Position numbers and translations under genes: made by a program. Below the pieces are notes generated by a model that saw only the letters and a program-made list of their open reading frames with translations, was not told the DNA's origin and did no database searches. A DNA stretch of 35,100 bases from Candidatus Hydrogenedentota bacterium (lineage in GTDB: Bacteria > Hydrogenedentota > Hydrogenedentia > Hydrogenedentales > CAITNO01), in NCBI GenBank assembly GCA_012730105.1, contig JAAYBJ010000254.1, positions 1 to 35,100 of the forward strand, given 5' to 3'. Every line of letters begins with the position of its first letter. Within the stretch, counting starts at the first letter, position 1. Below are positions 7,631 to 16,521 of the stretch, in pieces.

Positions 7631-9055
7631 TCAGAAAGACAACAGGCAGTGCCATATAAAGGCGTAACCCAGCCCGTCGATTTCCTGCCAGACCCGTTGG
7701 GCCAGGGATGTGTCCCCTGTCAGGGGCGGCATATCGGAAAGACGCTTTTCCCAAGGCATGCAGACGCCGGCGCGGGGGTCGCCCGGGAAAGCTTTCGGAG
7801 GACCGGAAGCGACCGGACCATCGCAGACCCTGGGCGGCAGGGCTGCCGTCGGACTTCCCCCGTATTGGCCATATTCGCGGGTAAACTCCGTAAAAACGCG
7901 CACATTTTCCGGTTTCGCGTCATTTTGCATGATGGCGCTGGCATCCATAATAAAACCACCGTCCCGGGCTGCAATGTCCAGGACATGCTTGCAGGCGTCG
8001 CGCACTTCCCCAGGTGTGCCGTAGGACAGCACCGTATTGGGCACGCCGCCGCTCAGGCAAAACTTGTCTCCCAGGGCTTCCTGGGTGTGCTTGACGTCGC
8101 TTCGATCCATGTGGAACACAATGCTGCGTTCCGGCAGTTCCGCGAAGCGTTCCAGGTGGTGGTCCCAGTTGCCTTCCGCGTAAAACATGGTCTGGTGCCC
8201 ATGGGCCCACAATTCCTCAATGATGGGCTTGAGCGTGGGCCAGTAATGCGAGTCGAATTGTTCCGGCGAAATGAAGGGAACGCAACCCCGGTGCATCCAG
8301 AAGCCGATGGGTGCGTATCCGTCCGGGTCGGCCCCCGACAGGGCCATCTGGTACAGGTGCGGCATCAGCGCCTCACAGGCTGCCATCACCTTGTCGGGCT
8401 GGAGCATCATGTCCATGGAGAGGCCCACATAACCCCGTAATTTGTCCGCGATGATATCAAAGGGGGCCTTGAAAATTCCCGATATGGCGGAGGCGGTTCC
8501 GCATTCCGCGCGCATTCTTGCCCCTTGGGCCGGGAAGGCGTTGAAATAATTCATCATGGCCATGGCGCCCTTGACCAGGGTGAGATTATGGGCATAGGTG
8601 ACGCGCCCGCCGACGGGCTGCAGTTCCCGGGATACCCTCGGCAGCCAGACGTTATACAGGAATGCCGTCGGGTCCTCGATCAACTGGTCGTATTCATCCT
8701 CGTGCATGAATGCCGACCCTGCCGGCGGTTCAATATATTGAAAGCCCGTATCCGCCGGGATGTCGATGCCGGGAATGCCATAGTAGCGCAGGCCGAGGGC
8801 CTGGGTCAGTCCGGTCCATACGTAGACCATGCTGCCCGGCGCCGCATCCCAGTCGAAATCCGAAAGGGTTTTGCACGTGGCGTCAAAGGCCTTGGTGAAA
8901 TCGTGCGTCACCTCCTGACAGGTATACCCCGCGTAGCGCGCCACGAATTCCGCGGCGAAGGGACGGATGGGCACGCAGTCCGGTTTTTCATTGCGCAGGG
9001 CGGTTACGAATCGGTTCAGGCGTTCCAGGTAGCGTTTTTCCACTGCAGGATCCAT
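7631..9055 (-). CDS. URO-D-like (uroporphyrinogen decarboxylase superfamily) protein
   Basis: A protein of 474 residues of the URO-D / corrinoid methyltransferase fold. The C-terminal signature 'LSGGVPNTVLSYGTPGEV' followed by 'DGGFIMDASAIM' and 'DAKPENVR' is typical of the many uncharacterised URO-D proteins. Two usual signatures are missing by eye: the N-terminal RQAGR of heme-pathway HemE, and the His-x-Cys zinc motif of MtaA/CmuA methyltransferases, where FYAEGN stands instead. I therefore do not call it HemE or a standard cobalamin methyltransferase. I prefer the ATG at 9055, because GGAG sits nine bases upstream; an in-frame ATG at 9070 lacks a good site. It is the last gene after ruvX and mltG on the same strand, 79 bases behind mltG. 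Substrate unknown. Confidence 0.85.
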   Translation of the reverse strand: MDPAVEKRYLERLNRFVTALRNEKPDCVPIRPFAAEFVARYAGYTCQEVTHDFTKAFDATCKTLSDFDWDAAPGSMVYVWTGLTQALGLRYYGIPGIDIPADTGFQYIEPPAGSAFMHEDEYDQLIEDPTAFLYNVWLPRVSRELQPVGGRVTYAHNLTLVKGAMAMMNYFNAFPAQGARMRAECGTASAISGIFKAPFDIIADKLRGYVGLSMDMMLQPDKVMAACEALMPHLYQMALSGADPDGYAPIGFWMHRGCVPFISPEQFDSHYWPTLKPIIEELWAHGHQTMFYAEGNWDHHLERFAELPERSIVFHMDRSDVKHTQEALGDKFCLSGGVPNTVLSYGTPGEVRDACKHVLDIAARDGGFIMDASAIMQNDAKPENVRVFTEFTREYGQYGGSPTAALPPRVCDGPVASGPPKAFPGDPRAGVCMPWEKRLSDMPPLTGDTSLAQRVWQEIDGLGYAFIWHCLLSF

Positions 9056-9134
9056 GCCGGGCATCTCCATAGGTTGTAGGTTTCCGGATAGCTTATGAAA
9101 TCATATCAGTAATTGGCCGTTGCCGTCCATGGCG

Positions 9135-10229
9135 TCATCGCTTTTGTTGCGCCTCCCGTTGCGGCGCAATTTCCCGGTTGTACTTCTGCACAGCCCGGTT
9201 GTGCTCGGCCAGGGTGCGGCTGAAGGTATGGGTTTTCCCGTCGGCATTAGATACAAAATAGAGATAAGGCACGTCGGCGGGGGCCATGGCCGCCCGCAGA
9301 CTGGCAAGGCCGGGACTGCATATCGGGCCTGGCGGCAGGCCGGCATGCTGGTAGGTATTATAAGGTGAACGCGTGTTCTTGTCCGCGTCCAGCATGCGCT
9401 GGCCGTACTTGTTGAGGGCGAACTGCAGGGTGGAATCCATCTGCAGTTTCATTTTCTCTTCGAGCCGGTTGTAGATGACTTGGGAGATCAGCGGCCGCTC
9501 TTCTTCCACCTTGGCCTCCCGTTCTATCAGCGAGGCCACGGTTACCAGGTACAGTTTGTCCACCCCCGCAGCGCCCGGATTTTCCGCGAGCAACGCGTCC
9601 CATTCCGCTTCAAACTGGCTGACCATGCGTTTTACCAGGAGCTGGGGGTGTGGATCCGTGTCGAAGAAATAGGTATTGGGCATCAGGAACCCTTCCAGCG
9701 TGGCCGCATTTATGCCCAGGCGCGCGATAAACTCGGGATTCTGGGCGGCCTCTATAAATGCCTCCGGGTCGGAGGTGAGCGCGGCTGCCTGGGGTATGGA
9801 GAGCCCCTCGGGTATGGTAATGCGCACCTGGTTGGCCTGGAGATGGCTTGACGGCCCTTCCATCAGTAATTCCAGAAGTTGCATGGCGGAAAGGCCCCGG
9901 GGCAGTTCATAGGCCCCGTGCTGGATGTTGGGCTCCACTTTTTTCAACTGGATGGCCAGGCGGAAAAAACCTTCGTGCTCGATTAGTTTGTTTTCCGCTA
10001 AAATCTGGCCCACATCCCGTCCCGAGGCGCCCTCGGGCACGGTGATTTCCACGGGTGCGCCGGGCTGTCCTTCACGGGTTACATGGTCGTAGACGATGAA
10101 GGCAAGGGCCGCCGCGGCCACAATGCCCAGGAGCAGGACGGCCCACGACCAGACAAAGGTCATGAAGGCCAGGCGCCAGAAAGTCCACCGCTTTTTCTTT
10201 CGCGGCGTCTCAGTCGTTGTTTTTCCCAT
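9135..10229 (-). CDS. mltG: Endolytic murein transglycosylase MltG
   Basis: A protein of 364 residues of the YceG/MltG family. A basic cytoplasmic N-terminus is followed by one membrane helix (about 22-47), a LysM-like module (about 60-125) and the catalytic domain. 'ASLIEREA' places the catalytic Glu at residue 236, aligned with Glu218 of E. coli YceG. Downstream motifs 'QVIYNRLEEKMKLQMDSTLQ' and 'SPYNTYQHAGLPPGPI' are family hallmarks. The enzyme cleaves nascent glycan strands at the inner membrane and sets their length. It lies 53 bases downstream of ruvX on the same strand; in Firmicutes the same two families are also near neighbours. The Shine-Dalgarno (AAGGA) is close to ATG 10229. Expected to be active. 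Confidence 0.96.
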   Translation of the reverse strand: MGKTTTETPRKKKRWTFWRLAFMTFVWSWAVLLLGIVAAAALAFIVYDHVTREGQPGAPVEITVPEGASGRDVGQILAENKLIEHEGFFRLAIQLKKVEPNIQHGAYELPRGLSAMQLLELLMEGPSSHLQANQVRITIPEGLSIPQAAALTSDPEAFIEAAQNPEFIARLGINAATLEGFLMPNTYFFDTDPHPQLLVKRMVSQFEAEWDALLAENPGAAGVDKLYLVTVASLIEREAKVEEERPLISQVIYNRLEEKMKLQMDSTLQFALNKYGQRMLDADKNTRSPYNTYQHAGLPPGPICSPGLASLRAAMAPADVPYLYFVSNADGKTHTFSRTLAEHNRAVQKYNREIAPQREAQQKR

Positions 10230-10282
10230 TATCCTTTTCCCCGTTTAGTGTCAGTTCTCTGGCGCGGCCGACTGGAAGATTT

Positions 10283-10726
10283 TCATGCAAGCGTATTTTT
10301 CAGGGCTTGCCTGCGGTCGAGATAGGTCTGCAGAATCAATGCTGCCGCGACCTGGTCCACCTTCCCCTTGCGGGCCTTGCTGCGCGCGTTCATGTCCCGT
10401 GCAACCCGGAGGGCTTCCGCCGTGCTGAATCGTTCGTCCTGGGTGATTATCTCCACGGAGACCAGGGCGCGCAGACGGTCAACCATGGACTTCACCTTTG
10501 CGGCCTGGGGGCCGGGTTCTCCGTTCTGATTCAGCGGCAGCCCGGCCACCACCAGTACCGGGGACACTTCCTGTATTGCCATGGCCACATCGCGCGCCAT
10601 ATCGCTTTCCGTTCCGGCGCGAACCACCTTGTACGGGAAAGCGACGATCTGCAGCGCATCGCTGCGCGCGATTCCGGTGCGTGCCTCGCCAATGTCCAGT
10701 CCCACTATGACTCCTATAGTATTCAT
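10283..10726 (-). CDS. ruvX: RuvX/YqgF family nuclease (putative pre-16S rRNA nuclease / Holliday junction resolvase)
   Basis: A small RNase H-fold protein of 147 residues. 'GLDIGEARTGIA' carries the first catalytic Asp, 'VAGLPLNQNG' is the family's conserved middle block, 'DERFSTAEA' carries the Glu, and 'VDQVAAALIL' carries the last Asp, so all acidic positions are present. YqgF processes the 5' end of pre-16S rRNA in E. coli, while related proteins resolve Holliday junctions. I chose ATG 10726; a GTG two codons earlier (10732) is the alternative and neither has a clear ribosome-binding site. It heads the ruvX-mltG-URO-D run on the minus strand and is divergent from the SOUL-family gene. 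Confidence 0.94.
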   Translation of the reverse strand: MNTIGVIVGLDIGEARTGIARSDALQIVAFPYKVVRAGTESDMARDVAMAIQEVSPVLVVAGLPLNQNGEPGPQAAKVKSMVDRLRALVSVEIITQDERFSTAEALRVARDMNARSKARKGKVDQVAAALILQTYLDRRQALKNTLA

Positions 10727-10839
10727 CGGCACATCATAGCAAAGAGCATAGGAAATGGAAAAATCGTATGGGCCGGCAGGGAACTTTTTGCCCTTTTGCT
10801 GTCAATGGGGCTACTATATACGCGGAGGTTATGAACCTT

Positions 10840-11481
10840 ATGCGTTGGATTAAAAAACTTTTTGCTTTGCTTGCCGCCGGGGGCGTAATCGTGTTTGGGG
10901 TATGGAGCATCGTGGGCTATATGAGCAACAGGGATGTGGAAGAGCCGCCGTTCATGATTGAAACGGAGGCCTCGGACTATGAAATCCGCTATTATTCCGT
11001 TCAGCTCCGCGCGGAGGTGGTGGTGGAAGGGAATTATCGCGAGGCGCTCTACGGGGGCTTCCGCGTGCTTGCCGATTACATCTTTGGCAATAACACCGCC
11101 TCCCAAAACATCAGCATGACGGCGCCCGTGACCGCCGAAGCCTCTCAGAAAATTCCCATGACGGCGCCGGTGCTGCTTGCCGGAGCGGAAAACCGCCATG
11201 TCATAGCCTTCATTATGCCGAGAATCTACTCCCTGGAAAGCTTGCCGAAGCCCAATAATCCGGATATTACCCTGAAGAAAATCGAGGAACGGCGTGTGGC
11301 GGCGGTGCGTTTCGGCGGTTACGCCACGGAGAGCAGGGTAAACAGAAAAATTCGGGAACTGAAGGCGGCCCTGGAACGGGACGGTATTGCTATGACCGGA
11401 GAGGCGCAGGTGGCCCAGTATAACCCGCCCTGGACGCCGCCCTGGATGCGGCGCAATGAAATCCTGATACCCGTGGGATGA
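10840..11481 (+). CDS. Membrane-anchored SOUL-family heme-binding protein
   Basis: A protein of 213 residues. A basic start and one hydrophobic segment (about 7-27) are followed by a SOUL domain: 'EASDYEIRYYSVQLRAEVVV', 'NISMTAPVTAE', 'IPMTAPVLL' and a C-terminal 'YNPPWTPPWMRRNEI'. The doubled 'MTAPV' and the 'PPWTPPWMRRNEI' ending are diagnostic. SOUL proteins bind heme or other small ligands; the bacterial role is poorly known. I chose ATG 10840 because GGAGG (10824-10828) lies 11 bases upstream; the ATG at 10831 is only two bases from it. The gene is divergent from ruvX. A TTGCCC and TACTAT pair just upstream is a weak promoter candidate. Its place beside a URO-D-like gene two genes away is not enough to claim a heme pathway. 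Confidence 0.9.
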   Translation: MRWIKKLFALLAAGGVIVFGVWSIVGYMSNRDVEEPPFMIETEASDYEIRYYSVQLRAEVVVEGNYREALYGGFRVLADYIFGNNTASQNISMTAPVTAEASQKIPMTAPVLLAGAENRHVIAFIMPRIYSLESLPKPNNPDITLKKIEERRVAAVRFGGYATESRVNRKIRELKAALERDGIAMTGEAQVAQYNPPWTPPWMRRNEILIPVG

Positions 11482-11589
11482 TGAGTCCCTATCGTGTGTA
11501 TTAAGCTTCGGTATACCGATCTTCCATATAATTCTTGGGGATGTGTCGGCCTGATGTCCATGTGGACATAGTGATAGAATCATTTTCCT

Positions 11590-12414
11590 TCAACAGGCCC
11601 GCTCCGACCTGTAATACAGATATGCGCAGGCCAATGCGGAGGCGGTGAAGCCATGCCAGAGCACATGTCCTTGCAGCCAGGCGTCGGATCCCGTAAACTG
11701 TCCGGCAACATCCATCTGCCTGAAAAGAAAGGCTGCAAGCAGGGAGGCGATCGCAAGCAGAATCCAGCGGGTTTCCATGCGGTAATCATGGCGGAAACGG
11801 TCCAGTGCCATAAAAAAGCCCACACTCAGGATAAGGGCAGGCAAGACCAGGCTTGAAGACATGGACCACTTGTAGATATACAACAGCGCACTTGCAAGTA
11901 TCGCCATCATACCCCAGAGCGGCCATGCCGGGCGAAGGCGGTCCAGGTTCAGGGCGATAAGCGCCACAAGGGGGGAATACATGGCCGCCACATCCAATTG
12001 CTGTCCCCAGTGGGTCAGGGACGCGTGAAAAATGCCGCTGCCGATACCGAGATAGCAGCATGCCAGGCCGTACAGGAGACCCAGGGCGGGGCGACGACGC
12101 AGATGGCCGCTTCCTTCGGGAGCGGGCTGTTTCAAGTCGAAAAGGCCGATAACTATCACGTAGATCCCGACATAGACATACGCCAGATTAGACCAGGTGT
12201 TGGCCCGGGTCCGGAACACGCTGTCCCTGTAAATCCGTTCCCCGTAAATCGGTTTTTGGAGTTCCCTGCTTTCCCGGAACCCGTCCCAGACCGGTCGGTC
12301 TTTGTAGACGGAGAAGAGGACGATGCAAAGCGCTGTGGCAGCCACACAGATGCCGATTGACCAGGCATGGGCCTGTTTTGGAATCCCTGTTAACGCATGA
12401 GAAGAAAAGGTCAT
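11590..12414 (-). CDS. Alkaline-ceramidase-like (CREST superfamily) integral membrane hydrolase
   Basis: A protein of 274 residues with about seven hydrophobic segments. It carries the CREST residue set with the spacing of human alkaline ceramidase ACER3: Ser126, His130 and Asp141 (in SGIFH and QQLD), then His250 and His254 (in HVLWH). In ACER3 the equivalent positions are S77, H81, D92, H217 and H221, so the first three spacings and the last one match exactly. 'RTRANTWSNLAYVYVG' is the usual N-terminal block of this family. The enzyme probably hydrolyses a lipid amide in the membrane using a zinc ion; whether the substrate is ceramide is not shown by sequence. The gene converges on the SOUL gene, with palindromes in the gap (TCGGTATACCGA at 11508-11519; a 7-bp hairpin at 11554-11569). 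Confidence 0.85.
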   Translation of the reverse strand: MTFSSHALTGIPKQAHAWSIGICVAATALCIVLFSVYKDRPVWDGFRESRELQKPIYGERIYRDSVFRTRANTWSNLAYVYVGIYVIVIGLFDLKQPAPEGSGHLRRRPALGLLYGLACCYLGIGSGIFHASLTHWGQQLDVAAMYSPLVALIALNLDRLRPAWPLWGMMAILASALLYIYKWSMSSSLVLPALILSVGFFMALDRFRHDYRMETRWILLAIASLLAAFLFRQMDVAGQFTGSDAWLQGHVLWHGFTASALACAYLYYRSERAC

Positions 12415-12557
12415 GAAAGTGCCTCGCCTTTGTAGTTAGCCAAAAGATAGTGTGAACCGGACAACCTTTCAGACTTTCGCAGGTGAAATATGGTTTTGCG
12501 GGCTGTACAGCTGCATGCCCCCGAAATTTGTGCGCTCAGGGTTAGTATGGGAAGGGG

Positions 12558-14789
12558 TTATTTGAACTTTTCCGCCAGTTTCCGGCGCAACTCATCAAAA
12601 GTCACTTCCCCTTTTGGCGGGATGCGTTTCGCGTTTTCTGGCCGACGCGGTTGCGAAGGCTCGGATTTCATGGAAAGGGAAATGCGCTTCAGCGGCCGGT
12701 TCACTTCCAGGACGGTTACCATTACCCGCTGGTGGACCTTGACAACCTCATTGGGATCCTTTACGAAACGGTCGGACAACTGGCTGATATGAACAAGGCC
12801 GTCCTGATGCACGCCGATGTCCACAAAAGCGCCGAAAGCGGTGACATTGGTCACGATTCCCGGAAGCCGCATTCCCGGCACAAGGTCTTCCAGGGTGTTA
12901 ACGCCTTCCTTGAAACTGAAGGCCTCGAATTGTTTGCGCGGATCCCGTCCCGGCTTGGCTAATTCGTTCATGATATCGCGCAAGGTGGGCAGGCCGACCT
13001 TGTCATCAGCGTATTTTTCAAGCCGAATGCCGTTTCGCAGGCTCGCATCGCTCATTAAGTCTTTGACCTTGCATCCGAGATCCTTGGCCATGGCATCGAC
13101 AATGTCATAACTTTCCGGATGTACCGCGCTCGCATCCAGCGGGTTCTTCCCGCCCGGGACGCGTAGGAATCCCGCCGCCTGTTCAAAGGCCTTCGGGCCG
13201 AGCCGGGGCACTTTTTTCAACTGGGCGCGGTTCTCGAAGGGGCCGTTTTCATTCCGGTGTGCCACGATATTCGCCGACAACTGGGGGCCGAGTCCGGATA
13301 CGTACATCAACAGCTGTTTGCTGGCCGTGTTGACGTCCACACCCACCCCGTTGACGCAGCTCATTACCACATCTTCCAGGCTCCGCTTCAGGGCGGCCTG
13401 GTCCACATCGTGCTGATACTGCCCGACCCCGATGGATTTTGGGTCAATTTTGACCAGTTCCGCCAGGGGGTCCATGAGCCGGCGTCCGATGCTGACGGCT
13501 CCGCGCACGGTCACGTCCTTGTCAGGGAACTCTTCACGGGCTACATCGGACGCCGAATAGATGGACGCGCCCGATTCATTGACCATCACCACCGGGATGG
13601 ATCCGTCCAGGCCCAGTTGCCGCACGAAGGCTTCGGTTTCCCTGCCGGCCGTACCGTTGCCGATGGCGACGGCTTCCGCGTTGAGCGCCGTGCACAGGGC
13701 GCGCACCTTTTTTGCCGCGTCCAGCGCGGCGCCTTCGCCGCTGTGGGGATAGATGACATCATCGTGCAGCAGTTTGCCTTGCGCGTCCAGGCATACCAGT
13801 TTGCATCCTGTGCGGAATCCCGGATCCAGCGCCAGCACTCTTTTGCGCCCCAGGGGCGGCGCCAGCAGCAGTTCACGCAGGTTTTCGGTGAAAATTCGAA
13901 TGGCTTCGGTGTCGGCCCGCTTCTTCAGCTCCGCGCGCACCTCCGTCTCCATGGACGGGCCCAGCAGGCGGTTATAACTGTCTTCCACGGCGCGGGTGAC
14001 CTGTTCCGCCGCCGCGTTTTTCGCTGTCACAAAGAGCCCTTTCAGCAGGATCTGGGCTTCTTCTTTTTCCGGGGCGATGGTCAGCGACAGGACGCCTTCG
14101 TTTTCTCCCCGGAACATGGCGAGCAGGCGGTGTGACGGCGCTTTTGCCGCCGCTTCGCGCCAGTCAAAGTAATCTTTGAACTTGGCGCCTTCTTCCTCCT
14201 TGCCTTTGACCAGTCTGGATTCGCAGACCCCTTGGTCCAGAAACAGGGTGCGCAGTGCGGCACGGGCATCCCCGTTCTCGCTGACCATTTCCGCGATAAT
14301 GTCGCGCGCGCCCTGTAGGGCTTCCTCAACGTCCAATACGCCCTTTTCCACGTCCACATAAGGCGTGGCCGCAGCGGCAACATCGTCTAACTCCTGTTTC
14401 AGGAGTTCTTGCGCTAGCGGTTCCAGACCCTTTTCCCGGGCGATGGTGGCCCGGGTCCGGCGTTTCGGACGATAGGGCAGGTAAATGTCTTCCAGTACCG
14501 GCATGGCATCCGCCGCCATGACTTGCGCCTTGAGTTCGTCGGTCAGCAGGTTTCGTTCTTCCAGCGATTTCAGAATGGCCTCACGGCGCTTGTCAAGTTC
14601 CGCCAACTGGTCCAGACGGTCGCGAATGCCGGTGAGGGCGACCTCGTCCAGCGACCCGGTCGCCTCTTTGCGGTAACGGGCTACGAACGGAATGGTGGCG
14701 CCTTCGGCGAAAAGTCCGGCCACGGTCTTCACCTGAACCGGCGCGAGCTTTAGTTCCTGTGCGATTTTTACTACGTGTTCTACGATCAT
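12558..14789 (-). CDS. tex: Transcription accessory / RNA-binding protein Tex
   Basis: A 743-residue Tex protein. It has, in order, the helical N-terminal region, a YqgF-like RNase H fold at about 315-430 ('VLALDPGFRTGCKLVCLDA'), a helix-hairpin-helix region at about 490-546 ('VSGLGPQLSANIVAHR', 'VPRLGPKAFEQAAGFLR') and an S1 RNA-binding domain at about 628-705 ('GIVTNVTAFGAFVDIGVHQD'). Length and order match the family. Tex binds nucleic acid and associates with transcription; in Bordetella it affects toxin gene expression. I placed the start at ATG 14789 (MIVEHVVKIAQ), where the conserved N-terminus begins; an upstream in-frame extension of 64 codons has no family similarity. The C-terminal tail is short and basic. 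Confidence 0.97.
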   Translation of the reverse strand: MIVEHVVKIAQELKLAPVQVKTVAGLFAEGATIPFVARYRKEATGSLDEVALTGIRDRLDQLAELDKRREAILKSLEERNLLTDELKAQVMAADAMPVLEDIYLPYRPKRRTRATIAREKGLEPLAQELLKQELDDVAAAATPYVDVEKGVLDVEEALQGARDIIAEMVSENGDARAALRTLFLDQGVCESRLVKGKEEEGAKFKDYFDWREAAAKAPSHRLLAMFRGENEGVLSLTIAPEKEEAQILLKGLFVTAKNAAAEQVTRAVEDSYNRLLGPSMETEVRAELKKRADTEAIRIFTENLRELLLAPPLGRKRVLALDPGFRTGCKLVCLDAQGKLLHDDVIYPHSGEGAALDAAKKVRALCTALNAEAVAIGNGTAGRETEAFVRQLGLDGSIPVVMVNESGASIYSASDVAREEFPDKDVTVRGAVSIGRRLMDPLAELVKIDPKSIGVGQYQHDVDQAALKRSLEDVVMSCVNGVGVDVNTASKQLLMYVSGLGPQLSANIVAHRNENGPFENRAQLKKVPRLGPKAFEQAAGFLRVPGGKNPLDASAVHPESYDIVDAMAKDLGCKVKDLMSDASLRNGIRLEKYADDKVGLPTLRDIMNELAKPGRDPRKQFEAFSFKEGVNTLEDLVPGMRLPGIVTNVTAFGAFVDIGVHQDGLVHISQLSDRFVKDPNEVVKVHQRVMVTVLEVNRPLKRISLSMKSEPSQPRRPENAKRIPPKGEVTFDELRRKLAEKFK

Positions 14790-15114
14790 GGGTGCCTCAA
14801 AATGGATTAAAACAATGCAAGGGGACGCACATTTCCACAAGCGGGAAAGGAATACCTCGTCTCGGCGGGAAAGTATGCTTGGCGCCCCGGGGATGTAACG
14901 AGTGTATTGGACCAGAAGAGGCGGACGGAGTTCAACCGCGAAAAGACAAAGGGTGTGTCTAGGGAAAAAACGGATGCGCACTAAGGATAGTCTTCTTTGC
15001 GCGGAATCTACTTTGGCTTTGAATGATGATTACTAAAGGAGAGGCAATGGTCTTTCTATATGTCCTATAGGTCCCATAGGTCCTATTATGTCGTGTACAG
15101 CCGGCAGGTGTCAG
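14790..15114. other. Intergenic region upstream of tex
   Basis: This stretch separates tex from the SGNH hydrolase gene, both on the minus strand. It holds the tex promoter, which I could not place, and a short 9-base tandem repeat at 15063-15089. An AAAGGAGAG followed by ATG at 15047 on the plus strand opens a frame of only seven codons, so I do not call it. Confidence 0.55.
15063..15089. repeat. Three-unit 9-base tandem repeat (TCCTATAGG type)
   Basis: The units are TCCTATAGG, TCCCATAGG and TCCTATTAT. The first contains the 8-base palindrome CCTATAGG. The repeat lies just downstream of the SGNH hydrolase stop codon and upstream of tex. I did not find another copy in the window. Confidence 0.6.
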
Positions 15115-16446
15115 TTATTGCCTGGGAAACAGCGCCATCAGTGCGTCGGCGAACAGTGCATGTCCCCGGACGTCGGGATGGTTGATGGAGTTGGCCATCA
15201 GGGTCATGTACGGCAGGCCGCGGCGCCACAAGTCGCAGTACAGGGCGGATGCGTCGGCCACGGCGACCTGATTGGACTTGCCGAAGGCTTTTAATCCGCG
15301 CACGTAGGCCCGTGGATCTTCTTTTACCTTTGCCGTGTCAAGTCCCATCCAGTCCGGACGTATCAGGTGCGGCGTCATCAGAATGACTTCCGCGCCCACG
15401 CCGCGCAGGTCGGCCAGGATCTTACCGTAGTGGTCTGCGACGGCCTGCTCGTCGAGGCCGGCGTCATTCACGAATTCGATGATGACCAGGTCCGGTTCTG
15501 GTTCCAGAACGTCCCGTATATAGTCATGTTCGCTGCCGCGCGGAGAGGCCATATAGGACTTGCTGCTGGCGCCGCCCCAGCCCGCGTTTTTCCACGTGAC
15601 CTGTGACGCGGGATACCGTTCCTTCAGCCGCGCAGTGAACTGTCCCTGCCACCATTGCGTCTGGTCGCTCCCGACACCGCCGCCGCAAGTGACGCTGTCG
15701 CCGAACGTGACTAGTGTCAGGGGCTCTCCGGAGCGCAGTTTCGCCATTGTTATCGGCAACAACTGTTCCGCTGTGCAAGGCATTTGACGCGCTTCATCCG
15801 GTGTGTCAAAATAAAGGGGATAGAGATTGTCCTCCGTCAGTTTTGTAATTCTGCCCGGCACATAGACGCGCGCGACAGGGGTAAAGCCTTCTTTTTCCTT
15901 GGCGGGCAACACCACTCCTAGGGCCGGAGTCCCCTCAAAAAGGTGTGCTTCACCTGCAGCGTTTATCGCAAGGGTGTCGAGGCGGTCCGGCTCATAGTCG
16001 TAATCGATGTAGACCTCCTGGTTTTCGCCTATGGCACCGCCCTCAATGCGCCCGAAGGTTCCCCAGGAGGGCTCCAGCAGATAATCCTTGCCCTCCGTAA
16101 ACGTAATGGTGTTGTCCTCCTGCCCCGCCTTGACGCGCAAGGTTTCCGGGTATAGTTTGCCGGGAGTGGTGCATTCCTCGGTCTGAATGCCCCGTGGTTT
16201 CGCGCCACGCGTCCAGCCACCCGCGCTGGGGTTGTATACGGGCAGGCTTGCTTGGCGCTCATTTCTCACGGCAACGCGTTGCGGCGGGGCAATGTCGAAA
16301 GCGGCGGCCTGGGCCAGCGTTACGGCGCCCCAAGTGCCCGCCGCCACTTCAACGCGCCAGTCACCGGCAAGTCGGACCGGGAAGGCCGGATCCTGTGCGT
16401 TCTCGCCGAAAAGCACCAGCACGGTTATGGATAGAGCGGTTATCAT
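15115..16446 (-). CDS. Secreted SGNH/GDSL-type hydrolase
   Basis: A 443-residue protein with a hydrophobic N-terminal leader (about 1-15), a beta-rich region of about 220 residues of unknown type, then an SGNH hydrolase domain. The blocks are GDSV with Ser251, NAGWGG with Gly289, FVND with Asn327, and a C-terminal INHPD with His423. The residue three before the His is Ser, not the usual Asp, so the triad is not standard; related INHP-type members may use another residue. SGNH enzymes outside the cell often remove acyl groups from polysaccharides. AAGGA lies about eight bases before ATG 16446. The leader has no basic residue, so export is likely but not certain. It is divergent from the serine hydrolase gene at 16636. 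Confidence 0.87.
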   Translation of the reverse strand: MITALSITVLVLFGENAQDPAFPVRLAGDWRVEVAAGTWGAVTLAQAAAFDIAPPQRVAVRNERQASLPVYNPSAGGWTRGAKPRGIQTEECTTPGKLYPETLRVKAGQEDNTITFTEGKDYLLEPSWGTFGRIEGGAIGENQEVYIDYDYEPDRLDTLAINAAGEAHLFEGTPALGVVLPAKEKEGFTPVARVYVPGRITKLTEDNLYPLYFDTPDEARQMPCTAEQLLPITMAKLRSGEPLTLVTFGDSVTCGGGVGSDQTQWWQGQFTARLKERYPASQVTWKNAGWGGASSKSYMASPRGSEHDYIRDVLEPEPDLVIIEFVNDAGLDEQAVADHYGKILADLRGVGAEVILMTPHLIRPDWMGLDTAKVKEDPRAYVRGLKAFGKSNQVAVADASALYCDLWRRGLPYMTLMANSINHPDVRGHALFADALMALFPRQ

Positions 16447-16521
16447 GGGCGTATCCTTTTCTGTTGTACGTCCGGGAAATCACCAAAGCGGAGTGTACGT
16501 TATACTGCGGGTTCTTCCCTG

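Noticed and set aside
7469-8440. A 323-codon plus-strand frame
   Set aside because: It is a shadow opposite the URO-D-like gene and overlaps the bactofilin end.
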